Shown here: positions 43,490 through 57,000 of the stretch, piece by piece
Position numbering within the stretch: the first letter of the stretch is position 1
How the letters are laid out: every line of letters begins with the position of its first letter
Assembly (NCBI GenBank): GCA_026874595.1
Contig: CM049310.1
Span: 20,870,058-20,934,057 of the forward strand
From: Sipunculus nudus
Taxonomy: Eukaryota > Annelida > Sipuncula > Golfingiida > Sipunculidae
Length of the DNA: 64,000 nucleotides
Direction: 5' to 3'
The notes under the pieces: generated by a model
The model's database searches: none
What the model was told of the DNA's origin: nothing
What the model saw: only the letters and a program-made list of their open reading frames with translations
Translations under genes and position numbers: made by a program

Positions 43490-44060
43490 TATTGATCACA
43501 AGTGGATGCCATATAGTAATAACCTTGTCTGTCTCTCTGTTCGTCTGTCTGTCTGTCAATACGTCTATCCACACAAATTTGTTTCCAGACGATAACTCCA
43601 GGTTGTATTGACACATGGATTTCAAACTTGACTTACGCATGGCCTACCGCTAAAGCAGGAACCTATATGATTTTGGGGTCACGAGGTCAAAGGTCAAGGT
43701 CACAGGACTCACTTATTTAAAAAGATTATGGCTGCATTTTAAGCCAAGCTTTTCATCCAAAACTTTCAATTTTACGCATTTAGCTGACTTGCTAGTATGG
43801 GGAGAGCATAAATGACTTTGGGGTCACATGGTCAAAGGTCAAGGTCACGGGGCCATCTGTTCACAAATTAGTTTCCAGATGATAACTCCAGTTTAGTTTG
43901 ACATATTGGTTTCAAATGTAACTTATATATGACTCGCCACTAAAGTAAGAACCCTGTCGATTTTGGGGTTCAACGGTCAAAATTCAAAGTCACAAGACTT
44001 ATTTCTTTAAAAAGAATGCATATGCATTTGAAGCCAAACTTTTCATTGCAAACCTTTCAT
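43490..44060 (+). repeat. R3 repeat (TCTGTCTGTC-headed, ~330-bp monomers)
   Basis: CTGTCTGTCTGTC is followed by two related blocks with TTTGTTTCCAGACGATAACT, TTTTGGGGTCAC and GGTCAAAGGTCAAGGTCAC at about 43580 and 43860. Typical of mollusc repeat clusters; non-coding. Confidence 0.6.
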
Positions 44061-44084
44061 CTTCAAGATGTTGCTAATCAAACT

Positions 44085-44945
44085 AGTGGCGCCACCTGCA
44101 ACTGTTTTTGCACAGCGTCCATCTGTTTGTCTGCCTTGGGTTAAAATCACTCATATCTTTGCAGTGGTTTGACTTATTCACCTGATATTTGGCATGCGTA
44201 CATGCTGGAAAGCTTTCTTGATTTTCTGATGGGTGGTGCTACCTACATTCACGTTCATGCTGCAGACATCCATGCTTATATCTCCGGACTGGTTTGACAT
44301 ATCTTCCTGAAAATCTGCATGTGTTTAGATCTCACATAGCTCTTTATCATACCCGAAACTGGTGGCACCACCTGCAACCATTTTTGCACAGCATCCATTA
44401 GTTTGTTGGACTTTGGTTAAACTCACTCATATCTCAGCAGTGGTTCAACTAATTCACCTGAAATTCGGCATATGTATACATCCTGGATAGCCTTCTTGAT
44501 TTTATGACAGGTGGCGCCACCTACATTCACGTTTACACTGCAGATATCCTTGCTAATATATCCAGACTGGTTTGACCTACCTACCTTAAGTGATGCATGT
44601 GTTTTGATCTCGCATAGCTCTTTATCATACAGGAAACTTGTGGTGCCACCTGCAACCATTTTTGCACAGAGTCCATCTGTTTGTCTGCTGTGGAATAAAA
44701 TCACTCATATCTTGGCAGTGGTTTGACTTTTCCACCTGAAATTTTGCCTTTGTATACATCTTGGATAGTTTCTTATTCAGATAACAGGTGGCGCCAGCTA
44801 CAATCATGTTTACGTGGCAGACATCCATGCTGATATGTAACACATGTAACTCAATTTCCCCTTGCCACTCAATCCATGCCTCACTTCACCCGTTCTACTC
44901 TGATTTTGGCAGATACACAGTTGCTTGTTCACTACCCTTATTCTG
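44085..44945 (+). repeat. R2 repeat array, copy 1
   Basis: About 2.5 dimeric units of ~280 bp. Each has GGTGGCGCCACCT (sometimes mutated), TTTTTGCACAGCGTCCATCT, AAAATCACTCATATCT, TGAAATTCGGCAT and CATCCATGCTTATATCTCC. It ends with a ~95-bp tail (from GTAACTCAATTTCCCCTTGC) that is also at the end of copy 2 in BAG6 intron 7. Confidence 0.75.
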
Positions 44946-45020
44946 GTTATTCTTGTGAATTTACTAGGACACAGTAAATGAAGTTTTGTGAACAACTGTG
45001 TTTTATTATCCAGTACAGAT

Positions 45021-45083
45021 ATGATTGATGTGACTGTGAAGACCCTTGATGGGAAGAACAGGAGCTTCAGTGTTCCCGAAGAG
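45021..45083 (+). CDS. BAG6: BAG6 exon 1 (coding part)
   Basis: ATG at 45021 opens the first beta strand of the ubiquitin-like domain (MIDVTVKTLDGKN). Donor GTCAGT at 45084; phase 0. An upstream acceptor (TTTTATTATCCAG, ending 45013) shows that a 5' exon exists further upstream. Confidence 0.85.
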
Positions 45084-48000
45084 GTCAGTACAGAACATTC
45101 TTCCTGTTTCAAGACTTGGAGAGCATTAAAATTTGATCTTGTACAACGTGCACAGGAATTTAAATGTGTGATTATGTTAACGCTTTCATGTACATGTGAT
45201 ATATTTACATGTCTGATTTATCATAAGAAATGAAGGATACCAGTAAGTGGGCAAGCTCGTCATTGCTATATTGCATGGCAATGCATGTTATAGTAATATA
45301 TTATATTGAAGCTATAAATTGCATGTTTGGGATTTTATATTTTCATTATCAGAAAATAAATGAATATTGTTAACAATTTTAAGAAAAGATTTCAAGAATT
45401 ACACTTTTGTACTACCAGTAAAATATCCACAGAAATATGTAATATTATTAAAAATAATTGCTACATAGGGTAGATAGAAAGAATTTGTGAACTGACATGC
45501 AAGTTTACTTAAATTTGGTTGCTGTAGGTTGCAGTTGCAACTTCTGCAACACAATTGTGGTAATGTTAAATGTTGTGAGTAGAACGGAAATTCTTTTTTT
45601 TTAACTTTGAATTCTAGGGTTCTTTAACGTATAGCCTAAAATTTTGAGACTCATGTTTTTTTCCAGATCACTGTTAAAAGTTTCAAGGAAAAGATTGCTA
45701 CCTCAATCGTAAGTACCTGTAAATTTGAATTTCCAGACCAGTTTAAATTGCATTCACCTGTCATTCATTTGGATGTATATTTATGTGTATAAAGATGTTT
45801 TGCACCTGCATTGAAGTGTAAGTTTGTTATAAGTGCATTTCTGTGATTCTGTGTAATTTATTCCTGTCACTTAATGAGAAGTTTTCCTCAGCAATACTTT
45901 TAAGTATATTTATAATAACAGTTTTTTCGCTCAGCTGACTGTAAGTCATATGAGCTTTAGCAATCACTCTTTGTCCATCGTCCTCCGGTCGTCCGGTTGT
46001 CCGGTCGTCTGTCCATTAACAGGGCACAAACCGTAACCAATGAACCTGGAATCTTCTAACTTTACATCCAGAGAGGTCCATGCAAAATCTCCTTGGAAAC
46101 CTGGAATTAGGTCTCTTTTACCCATATTCTTGGAGCTATTGGGATGTGAATAACCCCTCCAGAATAATGGAAAATTTGATACAAATACTCAAGTATCTGA
46201 ACAACTAATGCATTGATCACTCTGGTTCTTTGCATGGATATTGATCATGGAGTGTTTCATTAGCTTCTGCAGACTGGTGGCACCACCTGTATTTTTTTTA
46301 TGTTTTTACAATTTTTTTTCTCTATTTTTGAGACCTTAAAAGATGTGGTCATCTGTTAACAGGGCACAAATCGTAATGACTGGACCTTGAATCTTGTATC
46401 TTAACAAGCAGGGACGCCCATGAAAAGTCTCCTTGGAAACCTAAAGTTAGGTCTCTGTTACCCAAAACCTTAGAGCTATGAGGCTTTGAAGTACCCCCCA
46501 GAATAATGGAAAATTTGATACAAAAGCTCAAGTATCTGAACAACTAATGCATTGATCACCATGATTCTTTGCATGGATTTTGATCATGGAGTGTTTCATC
46601 GGTTTCTGTGGACTGGTGGCGCCACTTTTATTTTTACATTTTTTTACAATTTTTTCCCTGTTTTTGAGACCTTATGAGATGTGGTCATCAGGGCATAAAT
46701 TGTGACAACTGGACCTAGCATCTTGCATCTGAACAAGCAGGGAGGCCCATGAAAAGACTCCTTGGAAACCTAAAATAAGGTCTCTGTTACCCATAATATC
46801 TGACTATGGGGCTTATAAATCCCCCCCCCCCCCCCAGTATTATGGAAAATCTGAACCCAAGCAGGGCACAAATCATAACAATTGGACCTAGAATCTTCTT
46901 TTTTGACATCCAGGGAGGTCCATGGTCTATTGGAAACCTGAAATTAGGTCTCTGTTACCCATTTTCTCTAAGCTATGGGGCTTATAAACAACCCCCAGAA
47001 TAATTGAAAATTTGATACCAAAGTAGGGCACAAATCATAACCATTGGACCTAGAATCTTCCTCTAAAGTTCTCCTCAAAAACCTGAAATTAGGTCACTGT
47101 GACCTATATTATCTGATTTACAGGCCATGTATTTGCACCCCAGAAATAATGCAAAATACAAATTGCCAGATTCCTGAGGAACTGATGAATAGATTTTCAT
47201 CAAACTTTGTGTGCTTATGGGTCTTGATGAGCTTCAGCTATTGTGCATGAATATTGATGCCACCTTCATTATCTTAATTAGTTGCCTGTGCAAGGACATA
47301 TTGTCAACATGCCAGTCGGCTGAGCGTCATGACCCATGGCTCACTTGTTATACCAGCTACATGTTATGCATATTGATTTGCATTTTGACAAATATTTATC
47401 AAAACTTTAAAGCATTCTCATAAAATAGGTAATGTCTTGGAGTTAACAAAAGGCTACAAGCGTGACTCCAATTTTGTCCAGTTTATATAAACTCACAACT
47501 TGAGTTTTGTTGTACTGCATGTTTTTAAAAGTATTGTTGAAATTGATAAAAAAGCTGGTTTATGCAAGTATACAGAATATTACATTGTAAAGATCCATGA
47601 TCACATGCAGTTTGACTTAAACATACATATCTTGTTTTCAGGAAATACCAGCAGAGGCACAGAGGTTGATCTTTCAAGGCCGTGTTTTACTAGATGAAAA
47701 GAAACTGAACTTTTATGGTAAGGCTTTATCAGTTCCCAGGGTCCCCCCATCTCTAAATTGGAAGTCTAGAATCTTTCAGTGTTATTTATTGGATGGTCAT
47801 TTTAGCACTTGATGCGTTTTTAAATTTTAATTAATATGACAACTTTTTATCATACAAATTGTATTCTCTGTGTCAAATATAATAAGAGACGATTTGGTAA
47901 ATCATATTGAGTTCAGCTTGAAAACATTTCATAATGCTGCATCTTTTTGTTATTTCAGATGTACATGGAAAAGTGGTCCATGTGGTACAGAGGGCGCCAC

Positions 48001-51000
48001 CCTCCCGTCAGCAGGGTCCTTCATCTGGTGCTTCGGCCACGGCAGGACCACCTCCAGAGGGAGGTATTCCCCACGCTGTACATGAGCACAGTAGTGTCGT
48101 CATCAGATCATTCTCCCTGCCGGGGGAGGGAATGGACCCCCAACAAGTACAGGTTTGTATGTTATACTTGCTGTCATATTGATTATGAGGTTTGTTTTTG
48201 ATATATTGATGGTGATGTGGGTTATAAATTTTATTACTTTGATGTTGAAACTCTAGGGGTGTTTCCATGTGTGCATATATGCAAGAAAAATTGCTTGTAT
48301 GATTTTTCACCAGGTTATTTCCATGTGTCATTCAGTGTATGTGCGTATATGCATGAAAATTGCCACAGGAGAGACTTTCACACAAAGGGTCTGCCATTCA
48401 ACACATTCATGGTGTTATTATATTTTCTCTTATAATTATGACTTTATCAAGCCTTGCTTACTTTTGTGAGTGATTCAAACTTTTAAGAGGAGTTATTTCT
48501 TTCCTGTTATTAATCACAGCCTTTAATACATGGAATCCATTCTCTATTAAGGCTGTAAGTTTAATTATTTCTTAAAACCATGAATGCTTATTTCAGAATA
48601 TGCAGATAAAGATATTACCTGTGTGTTTTCTTAACTTTTTCTGTAGAACATTGTGAGTGACACATTATCTGGAATGGGAGATATAGGGCGGAATGCAAGA
48701 ATCTCAAGCAGGCCATCAGTGAGTTTATTCTATGTGTAATAATGTATATGGATTATTATATAAAAGGAACTAACAAATTATTTGAAAATGATATTTTGAA
48801 ATTCAGAATATCATTCGTTCAACATACTTTAGAAGTCACATATTTTGGGATGATTTTTTTCAATTAATATTTGTGGCATATATTCTGGAGAAATCAGCAG
48901 CTTTTTTTTCAGTTGTAGATTTTCACCTTAAATTTTAATGGAATAATTTTAAAATAGCTTCTTCCATTCTTTATGTTGCTGAACAGTTTACAGGACATGG
49001 TGCCTCAGGTAACCTTGCATGGTGGTGGTTCTTAATTAGAAATCTTAATCCAGGAACACTAATGACATGATGGCATACATCAGATGTGTTACTTTACCTT
49101 CAAAAATACAGGGTTCGAATTTTGTCCTTTCCTCAATGTAGCTCCACTTCTTGATTTTTTTTAATCCATTAAAACATTGTAACAGATTAATGTCTACCGA
49201 AGATATTTCCATACCACAGTTAAATCTAACTAACTGACATGATCGCTCAGCAGGAGTTGATAACACACAAGGTGGCTCTGAACAGACATTGTTTTGTATT
49301 GACCAGCACAAATCCTTTCATAGACATTGCCACATGCTCTGGTTCTGTAGAATGCTTTTGTGCAGGTTTCAGGTTTACTTTTAGGCTGATGGATCAGGGG
49401 TTGATGTCCATATCAACTTGGGAGACATTCAAGTTGGGCCAGCACAGCCCCAGTCACACTGTCATCGTCGTATCACCCAGGCACAGCACATGATCAAGGA
49501 AGCCCACAAAGCACTTGATAAACTACAGGTAAACTTATATTTAATACTCTGCTTGATATTCAGTTTAATTATAGTGAAATTGATAAAAATCTTTTAATGT
49601 TATATTTCTTTCTCATGCTGACTTTTCATTTTATTTTGACTAAAATGAACACAAGGATCCAACATTTCCAAGAAATCTTTAACCTTGAGAGCCAGCCCTG
49701 ATGTAGTTTATATGCAGCAGTCCTCATCCATTTTTATTGTGTTCAAGTTTTAATGTATATGATAGTCATAAGGAAATATGTGAAGAAAAGACAGTTAAGA
49801 TTATTTATTTTCACAAAATGTACAAAATATTTATGTATAAAGGAGCATGAGAAATTAACTATTGCATATAGGTATTTCCCTTTTTTTGAAAATTTCATTA
49901 ATAGATCTTGTGTATTCCAGAATCCTGACAGTAGTTCAGAAACATCTCAAGATGAAGAGATGGCATCACCAGAGAGAGCTGAAGGGTCAGCAGAGGCGTC
50001 ACCAGAGTCAGAATCCCAGGCAGAGGGTAATAATGAAGAGCAGTCCCCACAACAGAATCAAACTGTTCAGTAAGTTACCTGTATGATTTAACTTAGAATA
50101 GTCTTGAGTTATGAGTCAACTAGTTTCAGAGTTTTTGAAAATATATTATGCTTGCTATATAGGTTGAGGTATAGTGCTACTTCATTAGATTAACAAGAAA
50201 TAAGTATGGCTGCCTTACATTTATCTGAGCTGTAGTGATTACTATTCCTTAGATATCCAGTTGACCATCTGTAACGGAGCATCTTTCCAATTTAAATATT
50301 AATTAAACCAGTTAGCTATTTTTAATGTTAAATTTTTAAATATTTGTTAACTTTATGAAGTTCATAGCTGGATTCCTGTTAACCTAAATTCAGCTTGTGA
50401 ATCTTGAGTTCATTGTATCTGCAAAAATGAAGTTTTGCGGATACTATGTTTTTGACCGGGTTCCGCCGCCACCGCCGAGGAGTTCGTTCCCGGAGAACTC
50501 CTCTGAGACTACTGGACGGATTTTTCCGAAACTTACACCAATTATCGGGTCACATGTGAACTGGTGCCTAACCAATTGGCCTTGACCTCTGACCTTTCCT
50601 CTCTGCCCAGCGTCCGTTTGTGCATCTGTTTCCACACATAAACCCACATATCTTGGGAACTGTTTGACCGATCAGAAAAAAAATTTTGTAAAAATGTAGC
50701 CTTTGGATAGCTTTATAACATACATAAAAAATGGTGGCGCCACTTGCAGCCATTTTTGCACAGTGTCCATCTGTTCATCTGCCTTGGGTTAAAATCACTC
50801 ATATCTCTGCAGTGGTTTGTCTAATTCACCTGAAATTCGGCATGCACGTATACATCCTAGATAGCTTTCTTGATTTTATGACAGGTGGCGCCACCTACAT
50901 TCAGGTTCACCCTGCGGACATCCAAGCTCATATCTCGGTAACCGTTCAACCAATCAGGAAAAAAATTTTACACAAATGTATCCCTCGGATAGCTTTATAA

Positions 51001-54000
51001 CATACACAAACATGGTGGCGCCACCTGCAGCCATTTTTGCCCAGTGTCCATCTGTTTGTCTGCTGTGGAATAAAATCACTCATATCTCTGCAGTGGTTTC
51101 ACCAAATTACCTGAAATTCGGCATGCGTATACATCCCGCATAGCTTTCTTGATTTTATGACAGGTGGCGCCACCTACATTCACGTTCATACTGTAGACAA
51201 CCATGCTTATATCTCCGGACTCGTTTGACCAATCAGGAAAAAAATTTTACACAAATGTAGCCCTTGGATAGCTTTATAACATACACAAAAATGGTGGCGC
51301 CACCTGCAGCCATTTTTGCACAGCATCCATCTGTTTGTCTGCCTTGGGTTAAAATCACTCATATCTCTGCAGTGGTTTGACCAAATTACCTGTAATTCGG
51401 CATGCGTATCCTGGATAGCTTTCTTGATTTTATGACAGGTGGCGCCAGCTTCATTCACATTCACGCTGCAGACATTAATGCTTATATCTCCAGACTCGTT
51501 TGACCAATCAGGAAAAAAAATTTACATAAATATAGCCCTTGGATAGCTTTACAACATACACAAAAATGGTCGCGCCACCAGCAGCCATTTTTGCACAGCG
51601 TCCATCTGTTTGTCTGCTGTGGGTAAAATCACTCATATCTCTGCAGTCGTTTGACTTTTCAACCTGAAATTATGCATGTGTATACATGTTGGATAGTTTC
51701 TCGTTCAAATAACAGGTGGCGCCACCGACAATCATGTTTAGGTGACAGACATCCATTCTAATATGTAACACATGTAACTCTATTTCCCCTTGCCACTCAA
51801 TCCATGCCTCACTTAACCCGTCCTACTCTGATTTTGGCGGATACACGTAGTCGCTTGTCGACTACCCGTATTCTAGTTGTAATTGCTTTATGATATATAA
51901 ATATAATACATATGTTGGTTTTACCATATGTAAACCATAAATGCATGTCACCTCTTTGAACTTTTAGTCATGTATTGAATTCCATGTGAAAAAGATTGAT
52001 TGTGGTATGTTGGCACCTGTGGTGTCAACAAATTAATTTAACAAAATTCAATTAAATAAAAGTGTCCCCTGCATTCTTTTCCACACTTAAAGCTGTCTGC
52101 AGTGTGATATGGAAGCCATGTGTTGTGTTGTCTTGTAGGTTACTCAGCAACTTCCCTTACAGGATATCACACTGATGTGTTAACATGGCATATATCAACT
52201 TCCAGTTTAGTCATTACAGATGCCTAGGTAAGATCTCGTTCTGGTCACTTTTTTGTGTTTGCAGGCATCCCCCTCCTTCTCTAGCAGCAGTATTTGATGA
52301 GCTATCTGCACTGCAGCAGCGCTTGCAGCCATACTTAGAGCGTTACCATGAGTTCTTGAGGAATGATCCTGCTCTTGAAGGGGTAAGAAAAATGAAGTGA
52401 TAATGCTTCTGTTTGGCAAGTGACTGTGAGTGAAAATATAGACACAAGAGAAGTAATGAAAGCATTATAATATTTGACTATATAATATGACATTTATTGA
52501 TGAGTGAAAGATGCAAAACATGATGAAATATATTGAAGGTGCTGTGATGGTAAAATTATTTAAAAGCAGTGTGCATATGTTTTGTGTGCCTGAATGTTTT
52601 TACTTAAAATTCTTTGCAAGCCATCAATATTGGTCTTGTAAAATTGCCTAATTTCATACTTCACTGTAAATTTAGGAAACAGACCAGCGGGACACACAGA
52701 GGTTGTGTGACCATGTGTCACAAGTTCTTCACTACATAAGCCACGCCTACCACCATATAAGTGACATCATGGTACAAACCAGCCAAAGCCCTCCCCGACA
52801 GCTGACAGCGCCCCCTGTTGTTGTACAGGTACAACGTGTTGTTAGACAGGCAATTCCAGTGGTGGTACGTGTTTGCATGGCTTTTGTTTCTGTTGTTATT
52901 TTCACCTTTGTCATACTTAGTAGCATCCCACGCAAAATACTCTTAATACCAGGTATTTGGTTAATTTTTTTGTACATCCTGTTTTTAGAAAGGTTAATTT
53001 TTTTATGAAGTATAGTTTAAAATAGTTTAGTACATGTATGTGCAGGGGCATGCAAAAAATTACAGTACAGGATCTGGGATATTTTTTTTGTATGATTACA
53101 TTTGATTATAGATAATTACTCCATATCAGGAAAGGTGATTTCATATTTAAAAAATTAGCTATTTGGCAGTATAAATTGTTTGGAATTGATGAACTCTAGT
53201 ATCAGATGCTTTAACCATATTTTTACAAAAAAGACTGCCAAAAAAAATGCCATTTTATCTATCCAACATGTTGAATGTAGTAGTTGATGTGAGCATATAG
53301 TTTTAGTACAAGCACTCCAAAGTTTTCTTATACATGTGACAGTTTTGGAATGATAAAAAAGAGTTTGTTTGAACCAATGTTGAGCAAGATTATAGGTTAG
53401 TGAAGGAAATTTACCGTTACCTTATCAGTTTTGATAGTACTCAACTCATTTGTTGGTTCTGATACAGTGATGCAGGGTTTACTAAGATGATTAAGGAATT
53501 GACATTTCTCTGAGATAATAAAAAGTTTAAAAAAATTCAGCTGAGTCAAAACTAATACTGGGTAGCTGATATTTTGAAAATTGTGTTAACTCGTTCAGTT
53601 TTTATCCTCTCAATATATTTACAATTTTACTATTTGTCTCAGCCCATAATATTCAAGTGAGTGGCTAGTGTAAAACTTTGTGTAAGTGTTTGTGATAATT
53701 TGTCAAATTTGTATAATTGTGAGGTCAAAACAGTTTTGATAATAGAAGCTGCAAGCAGAATTTTATTCACTATTATAACCAGCTTTAATAACATAGGGAA
53801 ATAAAAATGACTGAATCAATTCAGTTGTAAGTTAAATACATATTTACCCTGTACAAGACAAATTTCCCATGCTAGGAACAGTATATCTTACATGTTTAAG
53901 GTTAATTTGACTTAACCATGTGTGTATTTTGTCATGGCATCATCTATTGACATAATTTCAACTAGTACTGGGCTTTGGGCTCACTACCCTCTTCCTATTA

Positions 54001-57000
54001 ATATTACCATATGTATATACACTCTTTGACATGACCAGTTGTCTTGTATAAGTATCATTGCTTGCTCAAATAAATCAGGTCATGGCTGTTTGATTGTCAC
54101 AGACTTTTTCCAGTTTTTGCAGGGCGTGCCTTCTTATATCTGAAGATTAATCATTCTTTCACATGAAAAATTAAAATCATATCTACAGAGTGCTCGAGGG
54201 CTAGGTTGAATGTTACTTACTTCAGCCTTTAACCTTGTTATTAATGACACAAAGCTTACATCTCCAGAATGATTGTCTGTTGTAGGCGGAGGTGAATCTA
54301 GCACATCCACCAATGTCAGGTCAGCCACCAACATCTCAACCCTCACCATCAACCACACGGGTAAGCATATTTATGCTTTTCTATGTAATTTTAACACTGA
54401 AGGAGTTTCACCTGGGTGAACCCAAAACTGGCGTTTACATATGAATGGTAGTTAACAGGTTATTCTTGATATCATTTCATGATTTGGCAAACCATGTAGT
54501 TTGCATTCATCATTAAGAAAGTCATAAGCAATTTGTATCAGATAATTGTCACTTAAAATGCCAAATACTTATTATGTTTCATAAGTCATGTTTATGTTAA
54601 TATCTTTTTTAAATTAGGACATCAACAGGTAAATGTCATTCCTGAATGAACTGGAGTGAAAAAGGGCTACTGAACAAATATACATTTCACCATTGTGATG
54701 CCACTGAACTATTGTAGTTAAGTTAAACAACTTTGGTTAACATATATATTTGACAACGTGCAGCTGTATTCAGCTATCTCTCTGTAAGGGTTTTAATTCC
54801 TGTGGATCTTTTGTTTCAGTTTGATAGATATATGAAAGAGCTTGATTGCTTAAATGTGGAGCTTTAGTTAAATGTAATGTTTCAAAAGTATTTATGGAGT
54901 AATCAGTAAGTTGATGTAGAGTTTGTTTTATTCTAGTTTCTTTTTTTAGGCGACAACAAGCAGTGCCAGCAGCACTGCAAGTACTGCCAGCACCGGCAGC
55001 ACTCCAAGGACTGCTAGCAGTACCACAGCCCAGCCAGGTATTCCTCTGATGCCCTTCCCACCGTTAGGTCCCCATGGCGGTGTCATGGTGATGGAGGTTG
55101 GTCCAGATGGAGTTCACATCAATTCAATGCCAATGGGAGCTCCCCCAAGAGCAGGTGCCTTTCCTTACTTACCTCCATGACTGAAGATCAATGCTCAATT
55201 CTTTATATGTGCCTGTATTATTAAAATGAATGTGCGAATGGGATTTTAAAAACTTTTCCTCTACTTAGCCATACACTTTTCAGATGGTTGTATACTTTTG
55301 AAAATAAAAATTAGGTTCCCTTTATTTGATCATCTTTTTTTGTGATATTTACTGCAAAACAGTTTAAAAAATCATGTAATCAGTGCTGATGTTACAATGA
55401 CCCAAACAATATAATAGGGGAAAATGAATAAAAGAAAACGAGGAAAATAATTACTCATTAACAATTCACAGGAAAAGAATAAATAAAATTGCACTATTTA
55501 TCACAAATTTCAATACAATTGATCATAGATATAAATTTAAATTTGATGATCATTTAAATGTGTAGACAATGTGCCATCCTGACCAAACTCTTTGATGTCA
55601 AGTGTTAACGACTTTATCAGGTACTTGACAAGAGGACCATAAGTGACCAGTATAGGACTGTAATTAATTTATGGACCTTTAACTCAATTTTTCTTACATG
55701 TACAGAAACAACCACAACTTCAAGTTCAGGAGCAAATCCCCCCTCCCAGGGGCAGCCACGACCACCGATGCCCCCAATGGGGATCCCCAGCTTTCATGTT
55801 GGAGGAGGAGGCGTTCACCCAGGAGGTCCCATGCACATGCCACCTGAGTTAATGCAGGGCGTCATGCAGGCTGTCAATCAAGCAATAGCACAGGGTAACT
55901 AGATGTACTTTGTAACAAATAAATAAGGAATATATTCAGTAACATTACACAAGGCAAAGTATATGACCTGAATACCATATTTAAAACTGTAACAGGGTAA
56001 TGGTTGCCATAATTTATGGAAAATCTAAACTTAAGCTCCACTTAAAGTTGTTCAACAAAAATGTTATAAACTCTGAAATCATTTTATGTAATGATCTTTC
56101 ATAATTAGGTGATCATATGCTAATTCTTGTGATAGGCATAAGAGGAATATATTTTAGATATTTAACAGACATTAAAAATGAGTGTGCACATGAAATTCTT
56201 TAATAATTAGCTTAACGTTTGCTGATTCTAATGTCAGGGAAAGATGAGATATCCAAGAGATATGGGAGCATATTAAGAAAATTTTATCTTAAATTAACTG
56301 AATATTAAATGTCATATACTGGATTACTCATTTTGCTATCCAGCTGATGTAGAGTCAATTTAAGAAACTGTTGTATCTATTTACAGCTGGAGGGGCACCA
56401 CCTGCTGCTGCCTCAGCACCACAGGGGGCGCCACCACCAAGGAGTAGTACCAGCACCACCACAACCAGCAGCAGTAACTCGTCATCAACTACAAGCGGCC
56501 CTCCTCCTCATCCTCCCCCGCCAGGTGCTGGTGTCCACATTGTAAGCGGCCCACCCCCTGGTGTTGATTTTGGTGGCCCGCCATTCCCAGGCTTCAGTTT
56601 TCCCCGATCCATGGGAGCCATTGATCCGTGCCTCCCTTGTCAATCACGGCACTTTGTGAATCAGATGGCGGCCCAAGCTGCCCAGCAGCCAGCCCAGGTA
56701 CGTCACCTCATTCAGTCCTTTCAAACTAAAATATTGATCTCTTGCAATATCACATGATATGATGTCTCTCAATCTTGTATCTGTCTGATAACATATGGGG
56801 ATAGTGGCTGGCTTTTCATGAAATGCTGTACATTTGTTATTGTCATTTAGAGCCACCTGCAAGTTTTATTTTTCCATCTGTGTAATGCAGGTTAAGTCTG
56901 TTTAGCCTTTTATATGTTGCCACTATGCTTTAATCAGTCACAATTTTTGTACACACTGTGCGTTTGCATCATCCCCATATGTATCCCAGTCATTCTGCAC

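Noticed and set aside
48008-48331. Minus-strand 107-codon frame
   Set aside because: Antisense shadow of BAG6 exon 4 and its intron.
52703-53008. 101-codon frame with a hydrophobic end as a membrane protein
   Set aside because: It is BAG6 exon 9 read through its donor into AT-rich intron sequence.
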